This document shows positions 9,952 through 21,300 of a stretch of DNA of 64,000 nt, piece after piece. The notes under the pieces are model-generated. The model did no database searches. It saw only the letters and a program-made list of their open reading frames with translations, and was not told the origin of the DNA. Positions within the stretch are counted from its first letter, which is position 1, and every line of letters starts with the position of its first letter. The stretch is from NCBI RefSeq assembly GCF_029784155.1, contig NC_073693.1, forward strand, positions 318,368,351 through 318,432,350. Direction: 5' to 3'. Origin of the DNA: Uranotaenia lowii. Lineage: Eukaryota > Arthropoda > Insecta > Diptera > Culicidae. The position numbers and the translations under genes are program-made.

Positions 9952-11854
9952 GTATTCTTCGGAACCCCCTTTACCCATACTACCTACTTTCTACTTGACC
10001 ACTTACTTTTCACACCACCACCGCCAGTTTTCTGTCCCTATGTACTACTTCATGGGCGTATAGAATGTTTTGACATCGGAATTTTGCTAATTCTGTTAAC
10101 CACCTGGACTTGTACTGTCGTACCTACTTAGAACCTATCTACTATCGGACTTTATCTTTCTTTCTTTACGTTTGGTTAAAACCTTTTTACTTTTTCTATT
10201 TGTTTCGTTATTTATAGACTTGTTAATGACTATCCATATTATTTAGATGTTTTGTTCTCGTAATTTTTTATTTGTTGATTTATCACATAGTTGTATATTT
10301 TTCACCATTCTCCATTACTTTCATTTTAACTAAAGAACCATTTCAACTTCTAACAAATAACATTTTAAAATTCTGTTTAAATATAATTATGCGCGTACTA
10401 ATAAAATTTCAACTTCTTCAAACGTTTGAATACTGAGGTGTTTAAAAAAAATCAGCAAGAGACCTGGCACGATTACTGAATGCTTCAACTTCAAGCCAAT
10501 CGATTTTAAAGTCAACGTTCCAAAGTTCAAGATGTTCCAAAAATTCTACAGTTTCGGTTGTAGAAAGATAAATGTTAAAGTTTTTCAACTACTCGGTGTC
10601 GGTATGAAGTATAACCCGAATAAAAACAAACATTTTGTATAGAAACTCTCAATGTGCTAGAGTGCTAGAATTTTTTTCCTTTCTTGAACACAGTAAAGAG
10701 TTTCAAAGAAAAGAAAAAAGACAAGAATGATCGTGTCAGTCTCTCGAGAACTTACGGCTGTTACGATCACAACCTGACTAATTTGGATGTCCAGAATGTC
10801 TAGAAGTTTAGAAGCAACCAAGTAGGTGACATAATCTTCGTACTCTTCAAAGCACTAACAAAGAAAGTTCAAGTAAACCAAATACAGCTGTTGACCCTGA
10901 ACGTCAATTACCTGTTTGAGGTAATGTAGGGAGGAGAAAGTCGAAAAAAAAAATTAAAATTGGGTGGTCGATGTGTCTAATTAATTGCCGGTGCGACGTT
11001 TTCAGACACATCGAGACATGAGACACGTTGGTGCTATCGATGCATCGAGTATACAAAGTTTTTGGAATGACTAAGTTGCAACAGACGTGACAAGTGTATA
11101 TTGAGGGTTGCTTCTGGCCACTAATTTGTCAGCCAGTTGTACGGAAGCAGCCTTTGAAAGGGCACTGTCATAACTATCGGTCATAGCTAAGGTTTCCAGA
11201 ATTTTTCCTGCAACGTTCAAGCAAATCCGAGCTATTTGATCTAAAAAATCTGGAAAAATCCGGCCATTTGTTTTAAAAATATTCAACCCAAAATCCGGGT
11301 AATATTCTGGCAAATTTGAGAAAAATCAAGGAACTTTTCAACAAAAGCTAAGGGAAGAAAAACGCTTGTAAATTTCTTTTATCATCAAACCCATCAGCAG
11401 ATTAAATCGTATTTAAGGCTTCCCAAAAACCGTTAATGATTAATTTGATAAAATTTGCTCAAAACTATTCGTTTTTGGATACAAAAAATTCAAAGGCTCG
11501 ATTAGAGTTTTATGTTTGATTTTGCGAATAAAGTGAATAAATTCGACCTATTTTCCGGGACATCCGGGCCGGGCCGAGCTTTTCCCGAATTGTGTATCAA
11601 ATATCCGGGCGAGTCCGGGTAAAACCAGCCAATCTGACAAGCTCATAGCCGTATATACGCTGCTGAGAGTGTTACAGTAGTGTCGAACAAAGCCAGGAGT
11701 GAGTGTACTACCACTAGACAGAAAAACCTAAACCGCAAAATTCAAAATAAATGATGATTTCATCATGGGACATGATGTAGAGTTCTTCGGATCCTACCAA
11801 ATGAAACTAGAAAGTAGATATGATAAGACTAGAACTTCAGGGAGTATCCGAATA
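9952..11854 (+). other. Non-coding stretch after exon 5
   Basis: No exon or RNA gene recognised. About 11220-11640 carries repeated CCGGG-containing words (AAATCCGGGTAATATTC, CATCCGGGCCGGGC, AATATCCGGGCGAGTCCGGG), which look like a decayed dispersed repeat. The 80-codon frame at 11071-11313 on the - strand lies within this and is not credible. Confidence 0.5.
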
Positions 11855-11948
11855 AAGGGTGATACGGTCAAAATTTGGTCAAGTTAAAACGCGTGTAAAT
11901 CGGTGAAATCGTTTATTTAAAAAATCAAATTAAATTTCTTTTTCAAGT

Positions 11949-12822
11949 TTAATTAGTATAAAATTCAGGAATAATATTCTGTTTTCCAAATCCGAATTGC
12001 CGGGCCTTACGCTTAACCCCTGCCATCAGATTTTGTACAGCCACCTTGTCCACCTTCTTCGCCGGAGAAAGCCAGTTTGCCTTGAACTGCTGCTCGTCCT
12101 TAGCAGTTTTTTGGTCTTCTTTAGGTTCCGCTTGACAATAGCCCGACAATAGTATTTCTCAATTGGGCGGAGCTCTGGCGTGTTGGGAGGGTTCTTGTCC
12201 TTGAGAACCACCTGCACGTTGTTGGCGGCGTACCACTCCATGGCCTTTTTACCGTAATGGCAAGATGCCAAATCCGGCCAAAACAGTACGGAACAACCGT
12301 GTTTCTTCAGGAAAGGCAGCAGACGTTTATTCAAACACTCTTTCAAGTAAATTTCTTGGTTGACGGTCCCGGAAGCTATGAAAATGCTGCTTTTCAAGCC
12401 ACAGGTACAGATGGCTTGCCAAACCAGATATTTCTTCGCGAACTTTGACAGTTTTATGTGTTTGAAATTATCTGCTACCTTTCCCCTTCCTTTTGCCGTA
12501 TAAAACTCCTGTCCCGGAAGCTGCTTGTAGTCAGCTTTGACGTAGGTTTCGTCGTCCATTACCACGCAGTCAAACTTCGTCAGCATCGTCGTGTACAGCC
12601 TCCGGAATCGCACTTAGGCCGTCGTATTTTGTTTATCATCGTCACTACCTTCTTGTAAGTCGATAGTCAGGCTCGTTCTTTGGCTCGATGCACGGTTGTA
12701 GACGATACACCCAGCTTTGCGGCATCTCGGAGAGAGAGGTTAGGGTTTCGCTTGAAACTACCGGCAACTCTCTTTGTCGTCCCAGCGGCTTCCGGTTTCC
12801 GATTTCCCCCCGATCCAGACTT
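11949..12822 (-). pseudogene. DD37E transposase, left copy (5' truncated, frameshifted)
   Basis: Read leftward from 12822 it starts at KSGSGGNRKPEAA and so lacks about the first 50 residues of the N-terminal DNA-binding domain. The second helix-turn-helix part (NPNLSLRDAAKLGVSSTTVH) is present. Catalytic residues are visible: the first D in CVVMDDETYVKAD, the second in WPDLASCHYG, and E in LRPIEKYY, with exactly 37 residues between second D and E. Frame breaks follow near EKYY (a small duplicated insertion) and at KKTKK; the C-terminus (TAKDEQQFKANWLSPAKKV to FGFGKQN) continues in another frame. There are also breaks between the N-terminal part and the catalytic part near 12613-12667. Not functional. 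Confidence 0.85.
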
Positions 12823-12873
12823 CAATTTTGATTTTGGAATTTTGATTTTGGAATTCACTCTTCAGTTGTCAAA

Positions 12874-13830
12874 ATGCCGTCCTAGGAAGAAGAGCTACGT
12901 ATCAAAATTTTGCTCGCGCATCGCGAAAATCCGAGCTACTCGCACGCAAAGCTGGCAAAATTGCTAAAAGTTGCCAAATCAACTGTTTCAAATGTAATTA
13001 AAGTGTTTGGGGAACGTTTGTCGACAGCCAGGAAGTCTGGATCGGGGGGAAATCGAAAACCGGAGGCCGCTGAGACGACAAAGAGAGTTGCCAGTAGTTT
13101 CAAGCAAAACCCTAACCTCTCTCTCCGAGATGCCGCAAACAAGCTGGGTGTATCGTCTACAACCGTGCATCGAGCCAAAAAACGAGCCGGACTATCGACT
13201 TACAAGAAGGTAGTCACTCCCAATCGCGATGATAAACAAAATACGACGGCCAAAGCGCGATCCCGGAGGCTGAACACGACGATGCTGACAAAGTTTGACT
13301 GCGTGGTAATGGACGACGAAACCTACGCCAAAGCCGACCACAAGCAGCTTCCGGGACAGGAGTTTTATACGGCAAAAGGAAGGGAAAAGGTAGCAGATAT
13401 TTTCAAGCACATGAAACTGTCAAAGTTCGCGAAGAAATATCTGGTTTGGCAAGCCATCTGTACCTGAGGCTTAAAAAGCAGCATTTTCATAGCTTCCGGG
13501 ACTGTCAACCAAGAAATTTACGTGAGAGAGTGTTTGGCATCTTGCCATTACGGTAAAAAGGCCATGGAGTGGTAGGCCGCCAACAACGTGCAGGTGGTTC
13601 CCAAGGACAAGAACCCTCCCAACACGCCAGAGCTCCGCCCAATTGAGAAATACTGGGCTATTGTCAAGCGGAACCTAAAGAAGACTAAAAAAACTGCTAA
13701 GGACGAGCAGCAGTTCAAGGCAAACTGGCTTTCTGCGGCGAAGAAGGTCGACAAGGTGGCTGTACAAAATCTGATGGCAGGAGTTAAGCGTAAGGCCCGG
13801 CAATTCGGATTTGGAAAAGCGGAAGCCTAA
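12874..13830 (+). pseudogene. DD37E transposase, right copy (stops and an internal deletion)
   Basis: The natural ATG is probably 12874 (MPS then TAG at 12883). The frame continues EEELRIKILLAHRENPSYSH with both helix-turn-helix segments (KLLKVAKSTVSNVIKVFGER and NPNLSLRDAANKLGVSSTTVH). The first catalytic D (CVVMDDETYAKAD) is kept. A TGA follows at 13465 and a TAG at 13573. Between ECL and ASCHYGKK about 21 residues present in the left copy are missing in frame, which removes the second catalytic D. E (LRPIEKYW) and the C-terminus are intact. A small deletion after DDKQNTTA may also exist. Catalytically dead. Confidence 0.87.
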
Positions 13831-14039
13831 CTGAATATTTTTCCTGAATTTTATACTAATTAAACTTGAAAAAGAAATTTAATTTGATTTTTTAAATAAA
13901 CGATTTCACCGATTTACACGCGTTTTCCCTTGACCAAATTTTGACCGTATCCCCCCTAAAGGAAATTGATTTCCATTGCGCATGTATTCTACAATCATGA
14001 TTTAATTGGATTAACTGACATGGTTCTTCGAGTTATCCT

Positions 14040-15010
14040 ATGACGTTCCATGATGGTCGCCTGCACTTCTGCTCCGAATTCGCAACCAAGAACTTGGCTC
14101 TGTTACCCCGGACAAAAAAAACTAGTCGCCCGACATCGGACCTCTGGATCGTGCTTATGGACGGCTCGAGGAGGAACCAACGGGCTCCGCCCAAGGTTTC
14201 CAATTCCTACCGATGGCTGACGAAATGTTGCTGTTGTGCTGTAGACCTGGAGGGTGCCAAGTAGGTTCCCCGGCATCGGACCTGTGGCTTCTGTTGGTGC
14301 TGCGATCCTTGATTGTTTCCGGAATAGATCGGAAAGACTCCGATCTGAAGAGATGCTGCTCGTGCTTACCCGCCTGATTATCTGTCAAGCGCTCGCTGAT
14401 TGGTCTTGATCTCGTTTCACCAGACTTCTGGAACTAGTTGCCGTCATTTTGATGAGCAATCTGGAAGGTTTTCCAAGGAGCTGCGCCCCCTGAGGTGACT
14501 TCCGTTGTGATTCGCCGATGTGGCTGGCGAAGTGTTGCCAGGATGCCAATGTGCTTGATGAGAACCAAGCAAGCTTGCCGGTCACCGGACCTCCGGATCC
14601 TGCTGATGTAGAACGACTAAGAACTCACTAGCTGCGCCCAATAATGTAGTATCACCGGAAGTAAAACAAAAACCCAATTAGTTTTCCAATTTTGCTCATG
14701 GCTTCTTTTTAGTGTTGCGTATTCGATATGGGGTCTTCTAGCTTTGGGGATACTTCTGGTGCTTTGTTCTCCGCGTTTGGATGGGACTACCTGATTGGCT
14801 TTGCAAATGGATCAACTCTTACATATCTCGTTACAAAATGCAATTTCGCCAGCACTATGGGGATAACAACCAGGTTAGCAACACGTTGTTTCGAGCTTTG
14901 AGGTTAACTCACAGATGTTTTGCGGCTCTGTTTTTATTGCACCTTTCGATGGTTCGCGACCTTGCGAACTTAAACCACGGATGGTTCTTCAACCAGCACT
15001 GGCCTGTTTG
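14040..15010 (+). pseudogene. Degraded non-LTR retrotransposon debris with a reverse-transcriptase fragment
   Basis: About 14781-14890 encodes GLPDWLCKWINSYISRYKMQ followed by a decayed stretch, matching the W...SY(L/I) segment of LINE reverse transcriptases of jockey/LOA type. The upstream part (14040-14640) is GC-richer and repeats words such as CATCGGACCT and GACCTCCGGATCCTGCT at about 14130, 14275 and 14585, possibly an ORF1 or 5' region relic. Multiple stops interrupt every frame. Family assignment is tentative. Confidence 0.45.
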
Positions 15011-15396
15011 ACCGGCGGAACAACATGGCAAGAATGAAATTGCGTAAGCGGACTTTGCTCTTTTTGGATGGTCGTTGCGGATACTTTTCGCGGGTAACCT
15101 TTGGAGGCTAGAGGATGACCTCCTGGTGCGCTGGTTCAACCTGTCCGGATCACGTGAACACCACTTCCTGTTCTTTTTTTTTCTTCCACTGAGGAATAGC
15201 ACGACCGCCCAATTCCTCTTCACACGCAACTTTCGTTTTCTTTTTCTTTTGCACTGAAGAAAATTGAATTGTAGGAATTCGTGTTTCTTTGACACTTTCG
15301 CTGTTGCACGAGGAGTCTCCTAATTCGTACAAATACTCTTCATGAATAACTTCATGAATGTGTGTTGAATACATGATTGACTAATTAATGTTACAG

Positions 15397-15896
15397 NNNN
15401 NNNNNNNNNNNNNNNNNNNNNNNNNNNNNNNNNNNNNNNNNNNNNNNNNNNNNNNNNNNNNNNNNNNNNNNNNNNNNNNNNNNNNNNNNNNNNNNNNNNN
15501 NNNNNNNNNNNNNNNNNNNNNNNNNNNNNNNNNNNNNNNNNNNNNNNNNNNNNNNNNNNNNNNNNNNNNNNNNNNNNNNNNNNNNNNNNNNNNNNNNNNN
15601 NNNNNNNNNNNNNNNNNNNNNNNNNNNNNNNNNNNNNNNNNNNNNNNNNNNNNNNNNNNNNNNNNNNNNNNNNNNNNNNNNNNNNNNNNNNNNNNNNNNN
15701 NNNNNNNNNNNNNNNNNNNNNNNNNNNNNNNNNNNNNNNNNNNNNNNNNNNNNNNNNNNNNNNNNNNNNNNNNNNNNNNNNNNNNNNNNNNNNNNNNNNN
15801 NNNNNNNNNNNNNNNNNNNNNNNNNNNNNNNNNNNNNNNNNNNNNNNNNNNNNNNNNNNNNNNNNNNNNNNNNNNNNNNNNNNNNNNNNNNNNNNN
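15397..15896. other. Assembly gap (500 N)
   Basis: Exactly 500 N, the same length as the second gap, so it is a fixed-size placeholder. True size and content are unknown. The last bases before it are ACTAATTAATGTTACAG. Confidence 0.98.
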
Positions 15897-17149
15897 TGAC
15901 TATTTTAGAGAAAAATTGGTATATGTTTAATGGCTAAAAGGCGCGTTGCCACTTGTTCACCGTGTGAGATGACAGGAGTTAATATTATTTGCAACACTTT
16001 TAGGTCATAATAAAAACTTATCAAAAAAAATATTCTTCTGGAATATCAATCACAAAAAAAAAATTTCAACTAAAATCGGATCTAAAGTCTCTTCTCTGTA
16101 GCCAAAATATTTTGAACAAAAACACACATTTTTGTTAAGTACGTACTTGAATTCTGTGTAAACAAACAGGGAACCTGTAAACAGTTTTTTGGTGAACGAT
16201 TTAAAAAAAACAGTTTATTTAGTCAGATTGTTTATTTGGGTCCAACGATTAATAAATTAAAAAGTCATGTATACAATTTTTGTAAATGTTGAACGTTTGC
16301 ACTTTTTTGCATTTGGCCTTTAAATGAACATCAATCCTATATAATCCATTTTAAAGGACAGGCTCTTGTTCAGTTCATGTGTCTGTTCATTTGCAGCGGA
16401 TTTTGCGGTTGTTCTATAAATTTAAAGGCGCTTGATACAACTTCTGTGAAGCACATTTGTACATGTTCGAAAAATATTTCTAGCGTATTAGATTATAAAC
16501 CTAATCTTTCCATTTTTCTTTTATCAAATGTCCGCAAAGAGTCATACCATTATTTCATACGCATCTGTACTAAATTCATATTATTCAGACAACAATTCCT
16601 TCTTTAAATAACACGAATTAAAGTTTAATTATTTCAAATCGTTTAAATGGTTTTGATTTGATCAGCAAAATATCAATCTGGATCAAATGTAGGCGTCATT
16701 CATTAATATGTGCTGTACAAATGATCTAGGAATCAAGAAGAAAAAAACACATCTAGGCTTCATATGGCCACCACATGCATTGAAGTAATGCTTGGTTGAG
16801 AAATGCGCGCCCAAATATTCCCACTAAACAGTATGCTATGCCATAGTTACTAACCTCCTACGACGTTTGCTGGCGACGCCTCAACCATGGAGATGAAAAA
16901 CAAACCGCCCGCCCGGCGCCCAAAGGAAAGAAAATCTTGAAAAAATTGAAGGCCATGACTTTAATTTGATTCAATTTATTACAAATTCAATGATTACGGA
17001 CAATTGATGCCACTTTGTGTTGTTTTTATTCGATATAAACCGATTCGCATGGCTACAGAATATTCTAAAAATAATTTCATTCGAATCGTTTGGGTAATTT
17101 CGGAGGAGTAGTACTACAAACACCGTTACAAGAGAATTTTATATAATAG
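15897..17149. other. AT-rich non-coding stretch after gap 1
   Basis: No gene, RNA or defined mobile element recognised. A short GC-rich patch at about 16855-16925 stands out from its surroundings but has no open frame with support. Confidence 0.5.
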
Positions 17150-17280
17150 ATATAGTATGCAATATTGTTACATACAAGTTTTCGTGCAATTTCTTTTTGC
17201 ATTATTTTTTATTGTCCCCCCCCCCCTCGCGATGTTCAAACTCCAAGTGACAAAAGAAGGATTTGAAATTTGTTCCGGCC
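17150..17280 (+). mobile_element. GGCCGGAAC-family MITE, copy B (right half only)
   Basis: GTATGCAA, GTGCAATTT, a C run, CGCGATGTTC, GTGACAAAAGAAGGATTTG and the terminal TTTGTTCCGGCC match the right part of copy A (7300-7445). The left half is missing. Followed by TTA. Confidence 0.7.
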
Positions 17281-17939
17281 TTATTGAATGTGTTTATTGT
17301 TTGCTTACGGGAAATCCTATTTTTTATAGACCCATTCCAGCGTGACGTCACAACGTTTGCAAAACAATTGTTAGTACATTGTATGTAAAATTTACGCACA
17401 TTGAAAATTGTTATACTTATAAGTTCAGAATTTACAATCGCTACAATTTGAAATCAAAAATATTTTTGTTGGACGAATAGTTATTAAAATATAAGCAATA
17501 GAAATCATTACGACATAACACGCAACTTTTACCACTTTTCTGGTTATTCTACAAAACCGTTCTTTTATGCCTAACTTAATGAAAATTTTAGAAAATTATC
17601 AATTCCTTACAACAAACAAATCGCTGTTTTTGATGTTTAATATTTTTTATTTTTATTTATTTTAGAGCGATTAAGTTTCGTGACGTCGCAACGCAAAATT
17701 TAATAAAACGGTATAAAAATAAGTGCATTAAATCCAAAAAAGTCCAAATAAAAAAAATAAGGTTTGCAACACAACGCTCATCAATTTTCTTCGAAGTTTA
17801 TTTGTGCAATCACGTGAATATTAAAAAAAAAAAACAGTACTAGAAAAACAATATTTGTAAAAGCGTTGATTTGTATTTCTGAATCTTCTAAATATATGAT
17901 TGCAAAAGAAAGCCTTCGATCTATTAAAAGTTTATATAT

Positions 17940-18235
17940 GGACACTAGAGTTGCCAAATCAGCCGAATTATGAAAATCATAAAAGTTGCAAGCTAAAATT
18001 GATCCTAGGCCTAGCACAAAGTCCAATTCTAAATTTGGGGGATCAAACCACGGATGGCACAATGAGCATGAAATTTGTATATAATTATAAGAAGTTTTGT
18101 TTGGAAGCAGCGTGGAAACCCAGTTTTGCAACAAGTTGTTCAGTCTCTATTGGCCGATTTCTTTTCATTATAGTTTTTCATGTAGCTTTAATTATGACAA
18201 ATATTTCATCCCAAGGTCCCATTTCGATAAGGGTA
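17940..18235 (+). repeat. Dispersed repeat (CCTAGGCCTAGTACAAGAT family), diverged copy 2
   Basis: AAATTGATCCTAGGCCTAGC, AAATTTGGG, GGCCGATTTCTTTTC and ATGACAAATATTTCA follow in the same order as at 2100-2340, with deletions. Frames of 113 and 117 codons cross it on both strands but reflect only a lack of stops in the repeat. Confidence 0.6.
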
Positions 18236-18239
18236 CGAT

Positions 18240-19273
18240 AGAACAAAATTGTTTCGATTTTTTTTTACTTTCTTTAATTCAAAAAATTAAAAATAATCAA
18301 AAAAAAAAACTGGTAACGGTCCCTATAGTTTCTGAAAGGTCAATTAACGAAAAATACATGAATGGTCGTTAATCGGCGCTTAGAAAGCTGTTTTTGAAGC
18401 TTAATAACTGATTTATGATAACTCTAATCGAAATGCGTTCTTCAGAAGAAATATTGTCATAATTAAAGCTTTTAAAACATTCAAATCATATTTCGCAATA
18501 TTTTGTTTTGGAATAGCTAGGTTTATGGCAAAATTATACAAATAAAGAATAATTATTAAAATCTTTTTATTTTCATACTAAAATTTTAAAACTCAACGAT
18601 AACATACTCAATTCTAAAAAAATGGTAACTTAAAATCTTTTGATGGAAAATGAAGCTCAAGAATAAACATTTCTAATGGTATGCAATATGTTTTTAAATT
18701 ATGAGAAATAAAAGTCGGGTTCCAGTTGAAGGGTGCCTGGAATGGCGCTATAAAAAAATGTTATTTTGAGATGCTTGTGCCAGTGTGTTCCCAGTTATTT
18801 TTGCGATTAGTTTTAGAAAATATTCATTGATTATTATTTTTAAAGTTAATTCGAAACTTAACATTTTTGCCAAATTTTTATATTTTAAATCATTTTTATA
18901 ATTTTTTTTTTGGATTTATCATTTATTTTTAAGGAATCTTAACACATCTAAGCTCAAAAATATAAACTTGAAAATTTTACTCGTGTATTTTGCTCGCAAC
19001 TCTTAAAAAAATAATTTTTTCTAGACCCTCGGATCGATTTTTCATGCATAGTGCGTTGGATTAAGAAGAGTGTCCTCTATAATGTGGTAAATTTTCAGAG
19101 ATGCCGATTTTTTCGTTTTAAAGGTCCAAAAAAAAAAGACACCGTGAGCTATATAATGCTAATTTTATATTTCTTGATTGAGGTACTGATAATAGCTTTC
19201 AACCCAGTTTGTTATACATAAAAGTTTATTAAGTGACCATTAATGTGCCCCAATTGATCCAATTTTCGAAAAA
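18240..19273. other. AT-rich non-coding stretch
   Basis: I see no gene, RNA or element ends here; only short homopolymers and AT-rich words. Confidence 0.5.
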
Positions 19274-19859
19274 GTTATGCGCTGTAGGTTAAAATTATTC
19301 CAATGCCTAGTACAAGATTTAATGCCGAATTTGGGCCAGATTGAAACACGGGAAGAGGTCGCTAAACGAGCCTGATGTTTGTATGGGACATTTTGTTCGG
19401 GAGAAACATGAAAAACCAGTTTTTCATCAATAACTTTGGTTCCTTTCCGTCCCATTTCTTTTAAATACAATTTTTCTTAAAGCCCCAATTATGATAAATA
19501 TTTCAGTTATTAGGCTTTACTTTTTCAAGGGTGGTATTTATGTCTGTTATTGAGGTGTCACTATGTTCGACCGCCCGGCTCATAAACAGTGATGAATACC
19601 ACCCTTAAAGCTTAATAACATTTTTATCTTAACTCTTAATCGAAATGCAGTCCTAGGATGAAATATTTGTCATAGTTTAGACTTTAGGAAAAACCTTATT
19701 CAGAAGATATCGGCCGAAGGAAATCAAAGTTATTGACGAAAAATCCCATACAAACTTTAGGCTCGTTTTGCGACTTTTTTCCGTGATCCGTTCTGGCCCA
19801 AATTTGGTATGAGATCTTGTATTAGGCCTAGGATCAATTTTAGCCTACAGCGCATAACA
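19274..19859. repeat. Foldback of two inverted copies of the CCTAGGCCTAGTACAAGAT repeat
   Basis: Left arm 19274-19510 begins GTTATGCGCTGTAGGTTAAA; right arm 19610-19859 ends with its inverse, GCCTACAGCGCATAAC. Both carry CTAGTACAAGAT/ATCTTGTATTAG, the CCAAATTTGG-type block, AAACTTTAGGCTCG and the spaced ATTTCTT block, inverted. The centre is a smaller inverted repeat at 19527-19606 (see its own entry). Confidence 0.75.
19527..19606. repeat. 80-bp inverted repeat inside the foldback centre
   Basis: AAGGGTGGTATT (19527-19538) and AATACCACCCTT (19595-19606) are perfect 12-base inverted copies around a GC-richer loop containing TTCGACCGCCCGGCTC. It may be a small element inserted exactly at the axis of the larger palindrome. 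Confidence 0.6.
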
Positions 19860-20067
19860 TTTCACAGGTTTTGAATTTTCCATACAAATTTGGAGCAGTC
19901 TAGTGGCTAGACATTATTTCGTAGAAAGGGATGTTGTTGCTGATTTTGGTGAAAAAAACCCGAGTCGATTTAAACAATAAATAAAAACATGCCAAAAAAA
20001 AAGGAAACACTACATCAACGAACGCATTCCAAACAATAATTAAAAAGGATTGCTTTTGAACTTTTAC

Positions 20068-20764
20068 CCCCAAAAATCGACCGCAGCCGAGTGGCTCCAT
20101 TCGATATGTACGATTGGCCACGATCGAACGACGATTTGGTGTCACTCTTGTGGATCTGACTTTTGACCACCTTGCCATTCTGGTTCCACATACCCAGCTT
20201 CTCGAGCATTGTCACAATGGACGCCTTGATCCCATACTGCCCGTGGCTTCCCCCACTGCCACTTCCGGCCCCAATTGACCCACATGTTCCATCACCCCCG
20301 GCACCACTACTGAAATAACCGACACCACCACCACCCCCACAACTTGCACCACAAAAGGACCCGGTTCCGATGCCCGTCGAATTACGGGTCCGCATGGCAT
20401 CGCCGATACTTTCACAGCTCTCGAGAACCGGTGCATCGTCGAGCGTATTGGAGCTGTCCTCCACGTGGAAGTTAATATCTATGATACCCTCTTGCTCACC
20501 GCTGGCAAAGTAGTTGACATTCGGTTCCGAGCGCTGCGGATAAAGCGGTCGAATCGATGCCAAATTATATAAACTGCCACAGCTCTGGGAGTTGGATTTC
20601 CGCCGATTGGTCCGGTTCCGCCGGAAACGTTTCCTTCGCGGGGGAGAACAAGGCTTCGCCACCGCGCCCCCAATGGCCAGACCCTCCTCGTCATCACTAC
20701 TATCCTGGCGGATTTCCAGTATTTCCAACTCCACCGAATCGGTCGTTGCATTGGAGATGGGCAT
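20068..20764 (-). CDS. First coding exon of an unrecognised gene (Ser/Gly-rich N-terminus)
   Basis: The ATG at 20764 has a good insect context (GAAAATGCC). The frame runs 232 codons to a donor GGGG|GTAAAAG (exon end 20068, phase 1); unspliced it would continue to 20015. Features in order: acidic DSSDDEE near residue 25, basic RRKRFRRNRTNRRK near 45, Ser-rich SNSQSCGSLYNLAS, an acidic EDSSNTLDDAP region, a Gly-rich tract at about 140-175, then IKASIVTMLEKLGMW and a Ser/Lys-rich tail. No signal peptide or membrane segment. The exon is GC-rich in AT-rich surroundings and uses C/G-ending codons, which supports it over the overlapping frames on either strand. I do not recognise the family; it reads like the disordered N-terminus of a larger regulatory or membrane-associated protein. 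Its downstream exons are not identifiable in 1-20067, where the flippase gene occupies the other strand. Confidence 0.65.
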
Positions 20765-21300
20765 TTTCTACCTTCCTCCATACACCACACCACCGCAATT
20801 CACTATCACAATTCTTCCCCGCTTTGATTCTTCATCTGGATCACACTCGTCTGTACACTTTTTCCTTCACTCTCCTCCTTCTCTTCTGAGGTATCGATAT
20901 GATTGGAAAATTTTCGGCAATCAAAAGCACAATCTCATCAACAGCCGTCAATTTTCGGGAGCATTTTTTTAATTATCGTCATTATATTTTCTTCACCAAA
21001 GCCCAACTGTAGAGGAAAGCAGATCCGATTAGCGAAGAGAAAAAAAACTTTAAACACTTTTCAATTTTTCCCTCCACACTGCACACTAGCAAAGAATGGG
21101 AAGTTCCCCACAAAAAATCGAAGATGATGATACGCGGCACGAGCTCGCTCGAGATGATGATGATGGGATAGCGAGCTGATGAGGCGTAAATGTGTTTGAA
21201 TTATAAATTAACGAGTTCGTTTTCGGGGCCTATTTACAACCAGATTGTATGTCCGACGATCATATGTAGCACTGCCGACCGCGCCAATCTGCCGTTATTG
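20765..21300 (-). promoter_or_regulatory. 5' untranslated/proximal flank of the minus-strand gene
   Basis: Immediately upstream of the ATG at 20764. It is less AT-rich than the surroundings, free of recognisable repeats, and contains CT-rich stretches and ATGATGATGATG-type tracts (about 21122-21167). I cannot place a transcription start or a 5' splice site. Open frames of up to 126 codons here overlap the coding exon antisense and are not supported. Confidence 0.35.

Larger units (their letters stand above)
11855..13956. mobile_element. Head-to-head pair of Tc1/mariner (DD37E) transposons forming a large palindrome
   Basis: Left end AAGGGTGATACGGTCAAAAT and the reverse complement of the right end (AGGGGGGATACGGTCAAAAT-like) match, and both lie at TA (11853-11854, 13957-13958). 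Each half carries a transposase relic with its 3' end outward. Homologous arms run about 11855-12822 and 13033-13956 with a ~210 bp spacer holding the extra 5' part of the right copy. The outer 3' non-coding sequences are also mirrored. Neither copy keeps a 5' terminal repeat in the centre. D-37-E spacing in the left copy identifies the DD37E lineage known from mosquitoes. Confidence 0.85.

Noticed and set aside
17781..18241. 113- and 117-codon ORFs on opposite strands
   Set aside because: They lie in a diverged dispersed repeat also present at 2.1 and 19.3 kb, where the frames are not conserved.
20212..20972. Overlapping ORFs on both strands around the minus-strand exon (74, 104, 110 and 126 codons)
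   Set aside because: Alternative frames of the same GC-rich sequence without start context, splice logic or recognisable motifs.
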